A stretch of DNA of 64,000 nt from an uncultured Calothrix sp. (GTDB taxonomy: Bacteria; Cyanobacteriota; Cyanobacteriia; Cyanobacteriales; Nostocaceae): NCBI GenBank assembly GCA_937973965.1, contig CALJJQ010000039.1, forward strand, positions 79,979 through 143,978, written 5' to 3'. The position numbers were made by a program, and so were the translations under genes. The notes beneath the pieces were generated by a model. That model searched no databases. It worked only from the letters and a program-made list of their open reading frames with translations, and had not been told where the DNA came from. Each line of letters starts with the position of its first letter. Positions within the stretch are counted from its first letter, which is position 1. Positions 51,936-63,584 of this stretch are shown here, one piece after another.

Positions 51936-52652
51936 TTAATTAGAAGTAGTCAAACTTTGTTTTGCCAAATCACTAAATTTAATTCCCTGATTTGATTCAC
52001 CATCAACAAGACGATTTTTAATTACTTTAGCTGGGACACCCACTGCAACCGAATAGGGTGGAATATCCTTAGTCACAACTGCACCAGCACCAATCACACT
52101 TCCTTTACCAATGGTGACACCATCTAATACCGTTACAGCATGACCTAACCAACAATCATCTTCAATTACTATACCTTTACGACTAATTCCCTGAGCAGTT
52201 ATAGGTTCTTCTATATTGTGAAAGCGGTGATTATTCGCATATATACCACAGTGAGCAGCAATTAAACATCTTTCACCAATTACGATATCACCTGGTCCTG
52301 TGATACAAACATCGGAACCGATAAATGTGTCTTTCTTAATCGTAATATCGGTGTGGTCTAAACAGCCAATATCAACGTTCCTTTCTAAAGCCACACCACT
52401 TTCCAAACGGATATGATTGTTCTCACCAGCAGCATTGAATCGGACTCCCCGGAAAATATGCACACCATCACCGATTTCTGCGCAATATGCATTTACCAGT
52501 TCTACTCCGTCTTGGATATACACCGATTTACCTAAGCGAGCAAAGATGGTTCTGTAGATTACATTTCGTAATTTGGGTCCCAGAAATAGGGTGGGGATAG
52601 CGCCAAACAAAGTTGTGATTAGCAATTCATAAAATCGTTTTAATTTACTCAT
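51936..52652 (-). CDS. hexapeptide-repeat acyltransferase (paralog of 50993-51745)
   Basis: GERCLIAAHCGIYANNHRF...VIEDDCWLGHAVTVLDGVTIGKGSVIGAGAVVTKDIPPYSVAVGVPAKVIK. Confidence 0.9.
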   Translation of the reverse strand: MSKLKRFYELLITTLFGAIPTLFLGPKLRNVIYRTIFARLGKSVYIQDGVELVNAYCAEIGDGVHIFRGVRFNAAGENNHIRLESGVALERNVDIGCLDHTDITIKKDTFIGSDVCITGPGDIVIGERCLIAAHCGIYANNHRFHNIEEPITAQGISRKGIVIEDDCWLGHAVTVLDGVTIGKGSVIGAGAVVTKDIPPYSVAVGVPAKVIKNRLVDGESNQGIKFSDLAKQSLTTSN

Positions 52653-53901
52653 ATGTCATCCCGTAGTTATTGTTAAAATAGGCTTTTGGGGTTTTGAATT
52701 GATATTTATTTTTCTTGAGTTTTACCTCATTCTCAATGGCAGATAAATTTGGATTTTAAATCAACTGCATAGAGATATTTAGGAATTGTATTTGGGCTTT
52801 TTCAGTTAATTATCCTCCAAATAAATATGTTTTTCTTTACCCTTCGCATTCAAGGAATCAATTTTGGAGTATTAGACAACAAAAGTAATACAGTTATTTG
52901 CCCAGATAATCAAAAGAAAGTATGAACAATATTACTTTTTACGTTCCATTTCCCAAATATTTTTATCCATCCAGATTGCCTGTTAACGGGTTTTTCTAGT
53001 TAGTACTAAATCCGCAAAATCAAACATTGATATCTGTTGAATATCTAGATATTAGTCACTCAAACATCACCATAACAGTTTTTTCGAATTATTTAGAAAC
53101 TAGTAATACTTTATTCTTTGACTATTTTTGACGAATTTTCAGGCTAGCCAACCTGTCAGTAAATTGAAAGCTAAACAAATATTATACTGACATGTCCATT
53201 TCTAAATAATTCGGGAAAAATTGCGTTCCCAACTAGGCTCGAATCAGCTACCTAGTCATGGATACAGAGCACAATATAACTCTCATAACTTGGAAGATGT
53301 TCATAAATCAAAAATTCAGCCTGGGTTTCTCACCAATTCCTAAATCTTTTAGGGATTAGGGAACAGGAATAGTAGAAAAATTGATCCCTTGTTCAACACT
53401 TGTCACACACTTGTAATAAACACAGGCATATGGGGTGCGCAGCTAAGACACCCGAAAATTCCACCTGTATTTTATGAACACTTCCTCAGAGTTACACTGT
53501 TTATATAAATTAATGATGCAAATATTTTTGAACTCAATGGCAAGTCTCACCCAATATCAAGGGGGAGCATCCCCAACCTCTGCCATTACATTAAAATCCA
53601 CCATCGGGGCAAACAAGTATAATCTTCCCCGATTCAAGTAACGGCTCAGTTGCAGCCAGTTATCGTGTTGTGCTGCTACTTTCATTAGTAAAACCCATTC
53701 CACAAGACTAGATGACCCAGCAACTCCGACGAAATTGAATAATCAGGCAATAATTGACTCAGAATACCTTTGTATTCTAGGCTATCACTGCTACTCAAAC
53801 ATTAATATATTTCAAGGATAGTAATTTAATATTACCGATATATTCTCGAAAAACTACTTAATTCACCGAAACTATACAAACAATTCATGTAATTTTTGCC
53901 T

Positions 53902-54336
53902 TTATAGCCATTGTCCTCCCCGAAAACGCCAACGGGGGAAAATGATTCGCATCAAGCTTTGAGAACAGATAAATACCCCTAACCAAACTAGACTGTAGTG
54001 GGATAGAAAGACTAAAGAGTCTAATTCTTCTTTGGGAATCGGAATTGGTAAAAAGCCGAATAGCTTGACTCCGCAAAACACAAAAACCATCTCCCAGATA
54101 CCAGCCATTAACTGATACGCTGCTGGCCAATCCCGATCCCATCGGTATTTTTGTATCTGGTTATACAATATATCCCAAGCCAAACCAAAAATGGCGACAT
54201 ATCCAAGTATCCAGTAATAAACGGAATTTGCACCAGGACCGATAATACCCATTGCAAAGGGTAGGGAAATTAGGATTCCCACTGTTCCTAATAGTAGTAA
54301 ACGTGTTTGCCAACGGCCAAATAATGTTGGAGTCAT
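53902..54336 (-). CDS. conserved membrane protein
   Basis: MTPTLFGRWQTRLLLLGTVGILISLPFAMGIIGPGANSVYYWILGYVAIFGLAWDILYNQIQKYRWDRDWPA. Confidence 0.65.
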   Translation of the reverse strand: MTPTLFGRWQTRLLLLGTVGILISLPFAMGIIGPGANSVYYWILGYVAIFGLAWDILYNQIQKYRWDRDWPAAYQLMAGIWEMVFVFCGVKLFGFLPIPIPKEELDSLVFLSHYSLVWLGVFICSQSLMRIIFPRWRFRGGQWL

Positions 54337-54476
54337 TTGATTTTGGATTTTGGATTACTTTTTGTCTTGTTTGCAAACGACGGTAAAGCTTACGCACTCG
54401 TTACTTATACACACTTAACTCCATCATCTACTACTCCCTACTCACAATACTTAAAATCTATACAAGTTTTGAATAT

Positions 54477-55202
54477 TTAAATACTAGCCTGACAAAGGGT
54501 TTTGGGGGAGTATTGAGTGGGAATTGCGTCCCAGTTTTTGACAGCATTTAGTAAAGTTTGATATCCCAGAGCGTTGGGATGTAAACCATCATCGCTTAAA
54601 CGTGCGTTAATCCAATCCTGGGAATGTGCCATCCATTGTTGAAATATATCTAAATAGGGGATACGGCGATCGCAACATGCTTGACGAGTAATTTCCTTAT
54701 ATATGTATTGGTCGGCATGATTGTAGTATAAACAATCGAGAAATGGCATTTTTTCTTCATTCACGGGAACCATACCTACAAATAAGACGGGACACAGCTG
54801 ACTTGCATGGTCAAGCAAGTCCCCTATCTGGGTTTCAAATCGGCTTAATTCCGTGTAGGGTTTACCATCTAAACGTCCCACCCGTGCAGAATCGTTGACA
54901 CCAACCGATAAAATAATTAAGTCGGGGACACGATTGCGCAACTCTCCTCGGTGACGAAACTCAGTTTCTAGACGTTGAGCAACTTGACTAGTGCGATCGC
55001 CCCGTACTCCCAAATTATATAAAATATGACCTGGACGCTGTGGACACATCCATTCCCGTCGCAATCTTTCTACCCAACCACCACCTTCCGGGTCTCCAAA
55101 TCCATATACAAGGCTGTCCCCCAAAACAACTATTTTTAAAGGCTGTTGCTGCTTCGAGATTAACAAATGCTCCATGTTCCCAGAGGCTTCCAATAAGTAC
55201 AT
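54477..55202 (-). CDS. SGNH/GDSL-family hydrolase
   Basis: IVVLGDSLVYGFGDPEGGGWVERL; DLIILSVGVNDSARVG; LSDDGLHPNALGYQTL. Confidence 0.88.
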   Translation of the reverse strand: MYLLEASGNMEHLLISKQQQPLKIVVLGDSLVYGFGDPEGGGWVERLRREWMCPQRPGHILYNLGVRGDRTSQVAQRLETEFRHRGELRNRVPDLIILSVGVNDSARVGRLDGKPYTELSRFETQIGDLLDHASQLCPVLFVGMVPVNEEKMPFLDCLYYNHADQYIYKEITRQACCDRRIPYLDIFQQWMAHSQDWINARLSDDGLHPNALGYQTLLNAVKNWDAIPTQYSPKTLCQASI

Positions 55203-55677
55203 GTTTCAAAATTTATCTTTGATTATCTTCAAAATTCTATACATTTTCATGCCATTGTCAGTACTCTTCATGGGGATTTCATAAATGTACTGGGTATTTT
55301 TCAGGAAGTGGCGATCGCAAGTAGTAGTCCACCACATTAATTGTGATGGGTGAGGAAAAGCACGTAGCAGCGCTAGTCTACGACAACCCTGCGGGTATAG
55401 CGCCTGATATTAAAACTTTTTCGTGGCTAAAGCCACTACTATTAACCCCTCGGAAAGTATGAGATGAACCAATAGCACTCAGTCAACCCTAAAAAATACT
55501 GGGTGAAGGTAAGCTTTCTGGAGTAGAAGATGCAGGGGAAGAAAACTTGAGATTTCATCACGGGGTCATCGGTTCCAAGTTATTTGGTGACAATTTCTGT
55601 AGCATGGAGGGGAGTATCCAGATTACCCTTGTGAATGTTGACTTAAACTAAACAAAAATTCAAAATCCTCGAAAATT

Positions 55678-56625
55678 ATGGCGAAAAAAATCGTTACCGG
55701 AGCAGGTGGTTTTATCGGTTCCCATTTGACAGATACTTTACTTCAGCAGGGACATGAGGTAATCGGAATTGATGAATTTAATGATTACTACGATACCAAC
55801 CTCAAACGCAAAAATATTGCCCATCTTCAAGAACACCCTCAGTTTGAATTAATTGAAGCGGAAATCCAAACTCTAGATTGGCACAAGTTGCTAGCGGATG
55901 CAGATGTAGTCTACCACCAAGCTGCTCAAGCTGGGGTACGTGCAAGCTGGGGACAGGGTTTTCGCATGTATACTGAACGCAATATTAACGCTACCCAGGT
56001 AATACTCGAAGCAGCCAAAGATGCCAAAAACCTGCAACGGTTCGTATTTGCTTCCACGTCCAGTGTGTATGGCGATGCGGAAACCTTACCCACCCACGAA
56101 GGAATTTGTCCAGCACCGGTTTCTCCCTACGGTATCACTAAATTAGCGGCGGAACGGTTATGTCTGCTGTATCACAAAAACTTCGGTGTCCCCTTTGTCT
56201 CCCTCCGCTATTTTACCGTTTATGGACCTCGGCAACGTCCAGATATGGCCTTCCACAAATTCTTTAAAGCTGTTTTGGACAACCAAGCCATTCCCATCTA
56301 CGGTGACGGCGAACAAACCCGTGATTTTACCTTTGTCAGCGATGCTGTTGCAGCTAATTTAGCTGCTGCGACTGCTCCGGATGTGGTGGGAGAAATTTTC
56401 AATATCGGTGGTGGGAGTCGGGTAGTTCTTTCCCAGGTTTTGCAAACTATGGAGGAAATTGTTGGCCAACCCATTCAACGTAACCATATCGGCAAAGCAA
56501 TGGGAGATGCACGCCACACAGCCGCAGATATTAGTAAAGCCCAGAAACTACTCGGTTGGCAACCCCAGGTTTCCCTGCGCGATGGTTTAACTCAAGAATG
56601 GGAGTGGATTCAGACGCTGTATTGA
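55678..56625 (+). CDS. NAD-dependent epimerase/dehydratase (UDP-glucuronate/glucose epimerase-like)
   Basis: KIVTGAGGFIGSHLTDTLLQQGHEVIGIDEFNDYYDTNLKRKN; SSVYG; SPYGITKLAAE; RYFTVYGPRQRPDMAFHKF. Confidence 0.92.
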   Translation: MAKKIVTGAGGFIGSHLTDTLLQQGHEVIGIDEFNDYYDTNLKRKNIAHLQEHPQFELIEAEIQTLDWHKLLADADVVYHQAAQAGVRASWGQGFRMYTERNINATQVILEAAKDAKNLQRFVFASTSSVYGDAETLPTHEGICPAPVSPYGITKLAAERLCLLYHKNFGVPFVSLRYFTVYGPRQRPDMAFHKFFKAVLDNQAIPIYGDGEQTRDFTFVSDAVAANLAAATAPDVVGEIFNIGGGSRVVLSQVLQTMEEIVGQPIQRNHIGKAMGDARHTAADISKAQKLLGWQPQVSLRDGLTQEWEWIQTLY

Positions 56626-56794
56626 TTTACCAAGTTGCCCGCTATTTTCGGATGTAATTGCAAAAGTCCTCCACAAGAGGACTAAATCCGAAAATCATCA
56701 GGCGATCACTTTCAATCCATTTCTATCTGGAGACGCTTGTTATGCTGCCGTGTTAACCTGCACTCATCTCCAATAAATTCTTACCAAAACCTAT

Positions 56795-56892
56795 TAATAT
56801 CGTTTACGCGAATGCTTGCTACATATCAGGGGCTGTAACCATTGATTTTTCTAGTTTCATTGATTGCAAAGTACAAGAGAATCGATATAACT
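56795..56892 (+). repeat. ~98-bp dispersed repeat, copy 3
   Basis: taatatcgtttacgcgaatgcttgctacatatcaggggctgtaaccattgatttttctagtttcattgattgcaaagtacaagagaatcgatataact. Confidence 0.93.
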
Positions 56893-57350
56893 CCAGTGCT
56901 TCTAGTAAAATTAAATCCCAAGCCTCACCCGAACAAACATTTGATGTATTTCCACACCTGCACCACGCGATCGCTGTTTGGGGAATCAAAAAATTCAGAA
57001 AAGGAGTTGATTTAAATCGGGGTTATTGTTAATATCAGAATATGGCTTCAAGGGCTTGCTATTTTCTTGTCGTAATAATGATAATCGTTTGCATAGCCTC
57101 TAAACCCCTGACTGCAAGTATTTTAGAGAAAAATATCCTTATTGTTCACCCGGTTTTGGAGAGTATCCCAGGTATGAGGGATGAACATTTTTTTGGAGCG
57201 GTTTCGATGGGAGAAGTGCTAGCACCTAAACCACCTCAACTAGGATGTCAGTGGGGAATGACCTCGAGAAACATAGCTTGACTACTCACAAAAGTTTTTA
57301 AATCAAGAAAACCCTAATTAACGTGAATTCGACGAATTTTAAAAGTTCAG

Positions 57351-57431
57351 GTTCAAAGTAACCTCATTCATTAGTTGAGAACAAAGTCAATAACTGACTG
57401 ATTCCAGGTTTACCGATTTTATTCTCAACAT
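57351..57431 (+). repeat. dispersed repeat family 2
   Basis: gttcaaagtaacctcattcattagttgagaacaaagtcaataactgactgattccaggtttaccgattttattctcaacat; inverted copy at 50529-50610, partial match near 28079-28106. Confidence 0.85.
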
Positions 57432-57519
57432 ATTAGCTCGACTTTATCCAAAATTAAGAACAGCGTCACCTTGGTCTACCAGGTCGGGAGACCACTGGTA
57501 GACCATATGTTTTCTGATG

Positions 57520-58653
57520 TCAACTGCCCATTAAAGCCTGGGCAAGCCCTATATAAAGGGGTATTCCCAGCGCGATCGCAACTGGTGTACCGATGGCTGT
57601 AGACGCGCCGATGTAGGCAGAAGGGTTGGCCGAAGGGATACCGGCTCGTAATGTAGGTGGTCCAGAGATATCTGAACTGGAGCAGGCGATGACTGCCAAG
57701 ATGACCACACCACCAAGGCTGAATCCCGTGGCAAAGTGGGCAATCATGCCAAAACCAAAGGCTATAAGTCCATGCAGCAACGGAGCGATTACTGCATATA
57801 CAGCGTACCAATGAGCCACCTTGCGCAACTCAGCAACCCTTGACCAAGCTTCCATACCCATAACCAGCATCAGGATTGACAGCAGTCCACGGAAAAGGGG
57901 TTCATAAAAGCTTTCAAAAACACTGTCCGGCTTAGTCAGAATACCTAGAGCAAGACCAAGCAGCAGTGCCGATAGGGCAGAACCCTGAACGCTTTCCTTG
58001 ACGATGGGCCATATTTTTACCCGCTTGCTTGACTTGCTACCGTACTGCCCGCTAAGATACTCCTGTCTAGTAGTGGAATACTCCGGCTCGCTAGGATACC
58101 CGCCTACAGCAACTGATTGCCGACTTAGGTACTCTTCCTTATTAAGATACTCGTCTGCAGTGCTGCGTCGCTTGCTGACATAAACGCTGGCCACAACAAT
58201 CGCAGTTACGAGGGCTGGTATATCCATAAAGGGATAGAGTGCAGCAGCCCAAGCCTCGTATTTGATGCCTTGCTCTTCCAGTAGCGTTAGAGCTGCGGCG
58301 AGGGTAGAGCCACTCACAGCACCGAACAACCCCGCAGTTGCAACGGCATCCACCACTCTAACATTCGGCATTTTAGCCAACGTATAGCGACCGATGAAAA
58401 CGATCAGAATCCCCGTTATCATGGCAAATGCCGCAGGCAACAGCATCTCCGTTAGATTGGCATTGCGGATCGCAATACCGCCGCTTAGACCGACTTTCAT
58501 GAGCAGCATGAAGACGATAAATTTATAGATCGCATCTGGAATTTGCAGTTGGCTACCGAGGGAGGCAATAACCATACCGCCAATCAGAAAGCCGAGTGTC
58601 GGCGATTGCAACTGAGCCAGTAAGCGCATTAAGAAACCGGACAAGAAATCCAC
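57520..58653 (-). CDS. sbtA: sodium-dependent bicarbonate transporter SbtA
   Basis: LGFLIGGMVIASLGSQLQIPDAIYKFIVFMLLMKVGLSGG...; YPFMDIPALVTAIVVASVYVSKR; ACSSSDISGPPTLRAGIPSANPSAYIGASTAIGTPVAIALGIPLYIGLAQ. Confidence 0.93.
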   Translation of the reverse strand: MDFLSGFLMRLLAQLQSPTLGFLIGGMVIASLGSQLQIPDAIYKFIVFMLLMKVGLSGGIAIRNANLTEMLLPAAFAMITGILIVFIGRYTLAKMPNVRVVDAVATAGLFGAVSGSTLAAALTLLEEQGIKYEAWAAALYPFMDIPALVTAIVVASVYVSKRRSTADEYLNKEEYLSRQSVAVGGYPSEPEYSTTRQEYLSGQYGSKSSKRVKIWPIVKESVQGSALSALLLGLALGILTKPDSVFESFYEPLFRGLLSILMLVMGMEAWSRVAELRKVAHWYAVYAVIAPLLHGLIAFGFGMIAHFATGFSLGGVVILAVIACSSSDISGPPTLRAGIPSANPSAYIGASTAIGTPVAIALGIPLYIGLAQALMGS

Positions 58654-59225
58654 GAGTACCTCCTTCTAGCTCCTCTAACGAGGAGCGATAATTTATGATA
58701 AGTTAGTAAAAAATCTGCATCAAGTAAGGGTGAAGCGCTTCACTCCCACAGCGTAGGTATTCACGATAAGCTGTCGCAGGGTATTCAGAGGGGACCCTCC
58801 TTTGAAGATGGTTGGCAAGTGATAGCTGTCCTGCGTCATCTCCTACCGACTCCTACTTGTCAAGAATCGAACTCTATGGGTTTAAGTCTACCCTGAAACG
58901 AGGGTGTTTTTTGCACTCTTCAACGCGAATTTCAAATGCAATGTCAAATCGAAATCATAAGTTTTCCTTTTGTTTTTCCGGAAAACCCTGATATTGACTT
59001 GATAAGCTAACTAAATAGAGTCCACAGAGTTTTCTCAATACTTCATTTAGATGGGGCTGTAAGCCCTGGAGTCTTTGTCCCTTAAGGCTTATGGAATCTG
59101 ATGTTTAATACTGGTCATCGTGAATAACTAATAATATTTTCTTATGAAATACTTTCACTAATCTGAGTTCATCTTCCTCATCAGAGGGTAGTGTATTCAC
59201 TGATATTGGCATAAACTAAAAATAA

Positions 59226-59609
<384 letters not shown>

Positions 59610-60196
59610 CTTCAAACCCCTTAGTGGTGAAGAAAACTCTAAAGGTCTGGAGAAAGGGAGCTTGAGAGTATCGCCCAGGCTGATGATACAATTCGTACTG
59701 ATAGTCGGTGGCTCAATATACCTCATCTCCTCATAGACTTCAAAATTGTTGATTTGCAACAGTTACTTTTGCTAATATGGTGGTGTATTGTTAGCTATCA
59801 TGTTCTCAACGTGATAATGATAATCAATATCTCATTTTACAAGGGCTTAAATGTAACCCTTTGAGGAAAAAGCTGCCTACATTTTACCCTTTTATACATT
59901 TAGCTCAATTAGGATTGGGTTTTCAAAAATTTTTGGGACATTGGTGAAATCAATGTCGTGTTTGCGGATATTTTATCAATATTTTAATCGCGCGATCGCT
60001 TGTAGAATTAAAGCATATATTTAGCTTGTATGGCATGGCGTAAATGAAGTGAACATTGAAAATAGCAGAAGAGTCGAGAAGATAGGCAATATTCTAGTAC
60101 AAGGCGCTAAAGCGCAACTACCTACCTTCTTTTTCACCTATCAAGATTAATGACATGGAGTACTAGAGCTTACAGATATTCTCCATATATCCATAG

Positions 60197-61012
60197 TTGC
60201 TCAAAATATCAAAAAACAAGCATATGCCAAATCTAGAAATCAAGACAAGCACCGTCCAGATTCCCAACCAGGGTTTACAAATAGATGGGTATCTTGCACA
60301 ACCAGCAGGAGCAGGAAACTTTGGTGCAGTGATTGTGTTCCAAGAGATTTTCGGAGTTAATCAAAATATTCGCGATATCACCGACCTGATTGCTCAACAA
60401 GGTTACATTGCGATCGCACCAGCCATGTTTCATCGACTTGCTCCGGGATTTGAATTTGGATTTAGTCCAGAAGATGCAGGTTATAGTCCCGAAGCCTACC
60501 GTTTGGGGATGGAATATTACCAACAGGTCAAATACAGCGAAATCATAAGTGATATTCAAGCTGCGATCGCCTATTTAAAAAACCTACCCCAAGTTAAACC
60601 CGATGCAATTGGTTGTATCGGGTTTTGTTTTGGTGGTCATGTTGCCTATATTGCCGCAACTTTACCAGAAATTAAAGCTACTGCTTCCTTTTACGGTGGG
60701 GGAATTACCGTTCCCTCCTACGGAGAAGCAACACCAACTTTAAATCGAACATCAGCAATTAAAGGTACAATCTATACATTTTTTGGCAATCAAGATCCAT
60801 TAATTTCCCCAGAAGATAATGCCAAAATCGAAGCTGAACTGCAAAAACATAACATTAGCCATAGTGTTTTTCGCTACGATGCAGGACATGGTTTTTTTGC
60901 TGGGCTTTTTGTCGATAAGTATCCATTTTTAGCCAAAAATCCTAACATTAATCAAGCAGCAGCCATCGATGCTTGGTCTCAGGTCTTAGAGCTTTTCCGT
61001 AATCACCTGTAA
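60197..61012 (+). CDS. dienelactone hydrolase family protein
   Basis: VIVFQEIFGVNQNIRDITDLIAQQGYIAIAPAMFHR; GCIGFCFGGHVAYIAA; YDAGHGFF. The likely start is MPNLEIKTSTV at about 60224. Confidence 0.92.
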   Translation: MLKISKNKHMPNLEIKTSTVQIPNQGLQIDGYLAQPAGAGNFGAVIVFQEIFGVNQNIRDITDLIAQQGYIAIAPAMFHRLAPGFEFGFSPEDAGYSPEAYRLGMEYYQQVKYSEIISDIQAAIAYLKNLPQVKPDAIGCIGFCFGGHVAYIAATLPEIKATASFYGGGITVPSYGEATPTLNRTSAIKGTIYTFFGNQDPLISPEDNAKIEAELQKHNISHSVFRYDAGHGFFAGLFVDKYPFLAKNPNINQAAAIDAWSQVLELFRNHL

Positions 61013-61059
61013 AAAAAATAGGTAAATACTTTCCCACATCAACACGATTACCATCAGCC

Positions 61060-61535
61060 ATGTTTAGTTAGATAATAAGCGAAAATATCTTTAAATGTGT
61101 GTGACTTTCCGATGAGAGCATTTTCACCAAAATCTTGTACTGAATCTTTATTATAGATAATAAAGAAATTCTTCTAAAACACTAGAATGAAGATTCGATC
61201 TAGAATCAAATTTTTCCGCATAGTGCTGTTGGTCTAAAAAGTCTTTGTATGCCTCAAAAAGTTCTACTCGTCTAGTAATAATTTCTTCATCCTTATCAGT
61301 GGCTTCAGAGGTTGGTCCAATTAACTCCATATTAGCTTTGTGCCACTTATCATACTCAGTTCTGATTTCACGAAGATATTTCTTGCTCTGCCATAAACTG
61401 AAGCTATAATGTTCAAAAATTCTAAAATGTTCAAAAATTCTAAACCATAAATTAGAATTATGTGATTCTGCTTTTCTGTCAACTGTGACTAATGATTTTC
61501 CCCTGAAAAAAGTACAATACCAATAATCACGCTTA
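61060..61535 (-). pseudogene. fragmentary protein remnant, possibly from a type II restriction endonuclease gene
   Basis: Minus-strand reading ...YWYCTFFRGKSLVTVDRKAESHNSNLWFRIFEHFRIFEHYSFSLWQSKKYLREIRTEYDKWHKANMELIGPTSEATDKDEEIITRRVELFEAYKDFLDQQHYAEKFDSRSNLHSSVLEEFLYYL, then a frame change to ...YNKDSVQDFGENALIGKSHTFKDIFAYYLTKHG*. Family assignment (Bpu10I-like N-terminus) is from memory. Confidence 0.35.
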
Positions 61536-61761
61536 TTTCATCCGCATATTTAGGGTTGAAAGGTTTATTCTAAGTGCTGACAGCACATCAAAGTTTACCC
61601 CATCCTCCGACTACCCTCAAAAAATAACTAATTCATACTCCGACTATTAAGGTTAAGATAGTATTGTTAAGGCTTGTTTACAGAATTCCCCAAAACATCC
61701 GAATTCTGTTATTGCGGCCAAATACAAATGTATATCTGAAAAACATACTTTAGAGTTAAAT

Positions 61762-63555
61762 ATGACGCTCCCAATCCGTAACGTCGCAATTATCGCCCAC
61801 GTTGACCACGGCAAAACCACCCTCGTTGACGCACTCCTCAAACAATCTGGTATTTTCCGCGAAGGCGAAGACGTTCCGGATTGTGTGATGGACTCCAACG
61901 ACCTGGAACGGGAACGGGGGATTACGATTCTGGCGAAAAATACCGCCGTTAAGTTCAAAGATACCCTGATTAATATTGTTGATACCCCTGGACACGCTGA
62001 CTTTGGTGGTGAGGTGGAACGGGTACTAGGAATGGTGGATGGTTGTATCCTAATTGTGGATGCCAATGAAGGACCTATGCCCCAAACCCGGTTTGTGTTA
62101 AAAAAAGCACTGGAAAAAGGGCTGCGACCGATTGTGGTGGTGAACAAGATTGATAGACCCCAAGCTGAACCCCACAAAGCTATTGACAAGGTACTAGATT
62201 TATTCTTGGAATTAGGTGCGGATGACGACCAGTGTGATTTCCCTTACCTATTTGCATCTGGATTATCAGGATTTGCGAAGGAAAAACTGGAAGACGAACC
62301 TAAGGACATGCAGCCCCTATTTGAGGCAATTTTACGCCATGTTCCCCCTCCAGTGGGAGACCCCAACAAACCTTTACAATTGCAAGTGACGACCCTGGAT
62401 TATTCGGAATATTTAGGACGGATTGTCATCGGTCGGATTCACAACGGCACAATTAGAATGGGTCAGCAGGCAGCTTTAGTGACCGAAAGTGGTAATATTG
62501 TCAAAGCGAAAATCACCAAATTAATGGGATTTGAAGGCTTGAAACGGGTGGAGATGGAAGAAGCTTCCGCCGGTTACATTGTGGCGGTGGCTGGTTTTGC
62601 GGATGCTAACATTGGGGAAACCATTACCGACCCCAACGAACCCCAAGCTTTACCTTTGATTAAAGTCGATGAACCCACCCTGCAAATGACCTTCTGGGTG
62701 AATGATTCTCCCTTTGCGGGACAGGAAGGTAAATTTGTCACCTCTCGACAAATTCGTGATCGCCTAACCCGTGAATTGGAAACTAACGTTGCTTTACGGG
62801 TAGAGGATGGGGATTCTCCGGACAAATTCCTGGTATCGGGACGGGGAGAATTGCACTTGGGTATCTTAATCGAAACCATGCGTCGGGAAGGTTACGAATT
62901 CCAAGTTTCCCAACCCCAGGTAATTTACCGTGAAGTCAATGGTCAACCCTGCGAACCCTATGAATTATTAGCCCTAGACGTACCGGAAGATGCAGTTGGT
63001 AGCTGTATTGAACGATTAGGACAGCGCAAAGCCGAAATGCAAGATATGCAAATGGGTGCCAACGGACGCGCAAATTTAGAGTTTGTGATTCCTGCACGGG
63101 GTTTGATTGGTTTCAGGGGGGAATTTATCCGTATGACCCGTGGTGAGGGAATCATGAATCATAGTTTCCTGGAATACCGTGCCCTCAGTGGAAATATTGA
63201 AGCTCGGAACAAGGGCGTGTTAATTGCCTTTGAGGAAGGGGTTTCTACTTTCTATGCCATGAAAAACGCGGAAGACAGAGGTGTATTCTTTATTACTCCA
63301 GGGACAAAAGTATATAAAGGCATGATTGTTGGCGAACACAACCGTCCCCAAGACTTGGAATTGAACGTGTGTAAAACCAAACAGTTAACCAACCACCGGT
63401 CTGCAACCGGAGATGAATTGGTGCAGTTACAAGCACCCGTGGAAATGAGTTTGGAAAGAGCTTTGGAATACATTGGACCAGACGAATTGGTGGAAGTCAC
63501 ACCCGAATCAATTCGTTTACGGAAAATGTCAAAGAAGTTCGCAGGTAAACGTTAA
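61762..63555 (+). CDS. typA: ribosome-associated GTPase TypA/BipA
   Basis: RNVAIIAHVDHGKTTLVDALLKQSG; DSNDLERERGITILAKNTAV; DTPGHADFGGEVERVLGMVDG; VVNKIDRP. Confidence 0.97.
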   Translation: MTLPIRNVAIIAHVDHGKTTLVDALLKQSGIFREGEDVPDCVMDSNDLERERGITILAKNTAVKFKDTLINIVDTPGHADFGGEVERVLGMVDGCILIVDANEGPMPQTRFVLKKALEKGLRPIVVVNKIDRPQAEPHKAIDKVLDLFLELGADDDQCDFPYLFASGLSGFAKEKLEDEPKDMQPLFEAILRHVPPPVGDPNKPLQLQVTTLDYSEYLGRIVIGRIHNGTIRMGQQAALVTESGNIVKAKITKLMGFEGLKRVEMEEASAGYIVAVAGFADANIGETITDPNEPQALPLIKVDEPTLQMTFWVNDSPFAGQEGKFVTSRQIRDRLTRELETNVALRVEDGDSPDKFLVSGRGELHLGILIETMRREGYEFQVSQPQVIYREVNGQPCEPYELLALDVPEDAVGSCIERLGQRKAEMQDMQMGANGRANLEFVIPARGLIGFRGEFIRMTRGEGIMNHSFLEYRALSGNIEARNKGVLIAFEEGVSTFYAMKNAEDRGVFFITPGTKVYKGMIVGEHNRPQDLELNVCKTKQLTNHRSATGDELVQLQAPVEMSLERALEYIGPDELVEVTPESIRLRKMSKKFAGKR

Positions 63556-63584
63556 GCGACATTATTGAATTGGTAATCAAATTT

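Noticed and set aside
57476-57811. 111-aa ORF overlapping sbtA in another frame
   Set aside because: Same-strand alternate frame of a clear SbtA.
61653-62189. 178-aa minus-strand ORF overlapping typA
   Set aside because: Antisense to the highly conserved TypA G domain; Ser/Arg-rich shadow composition.
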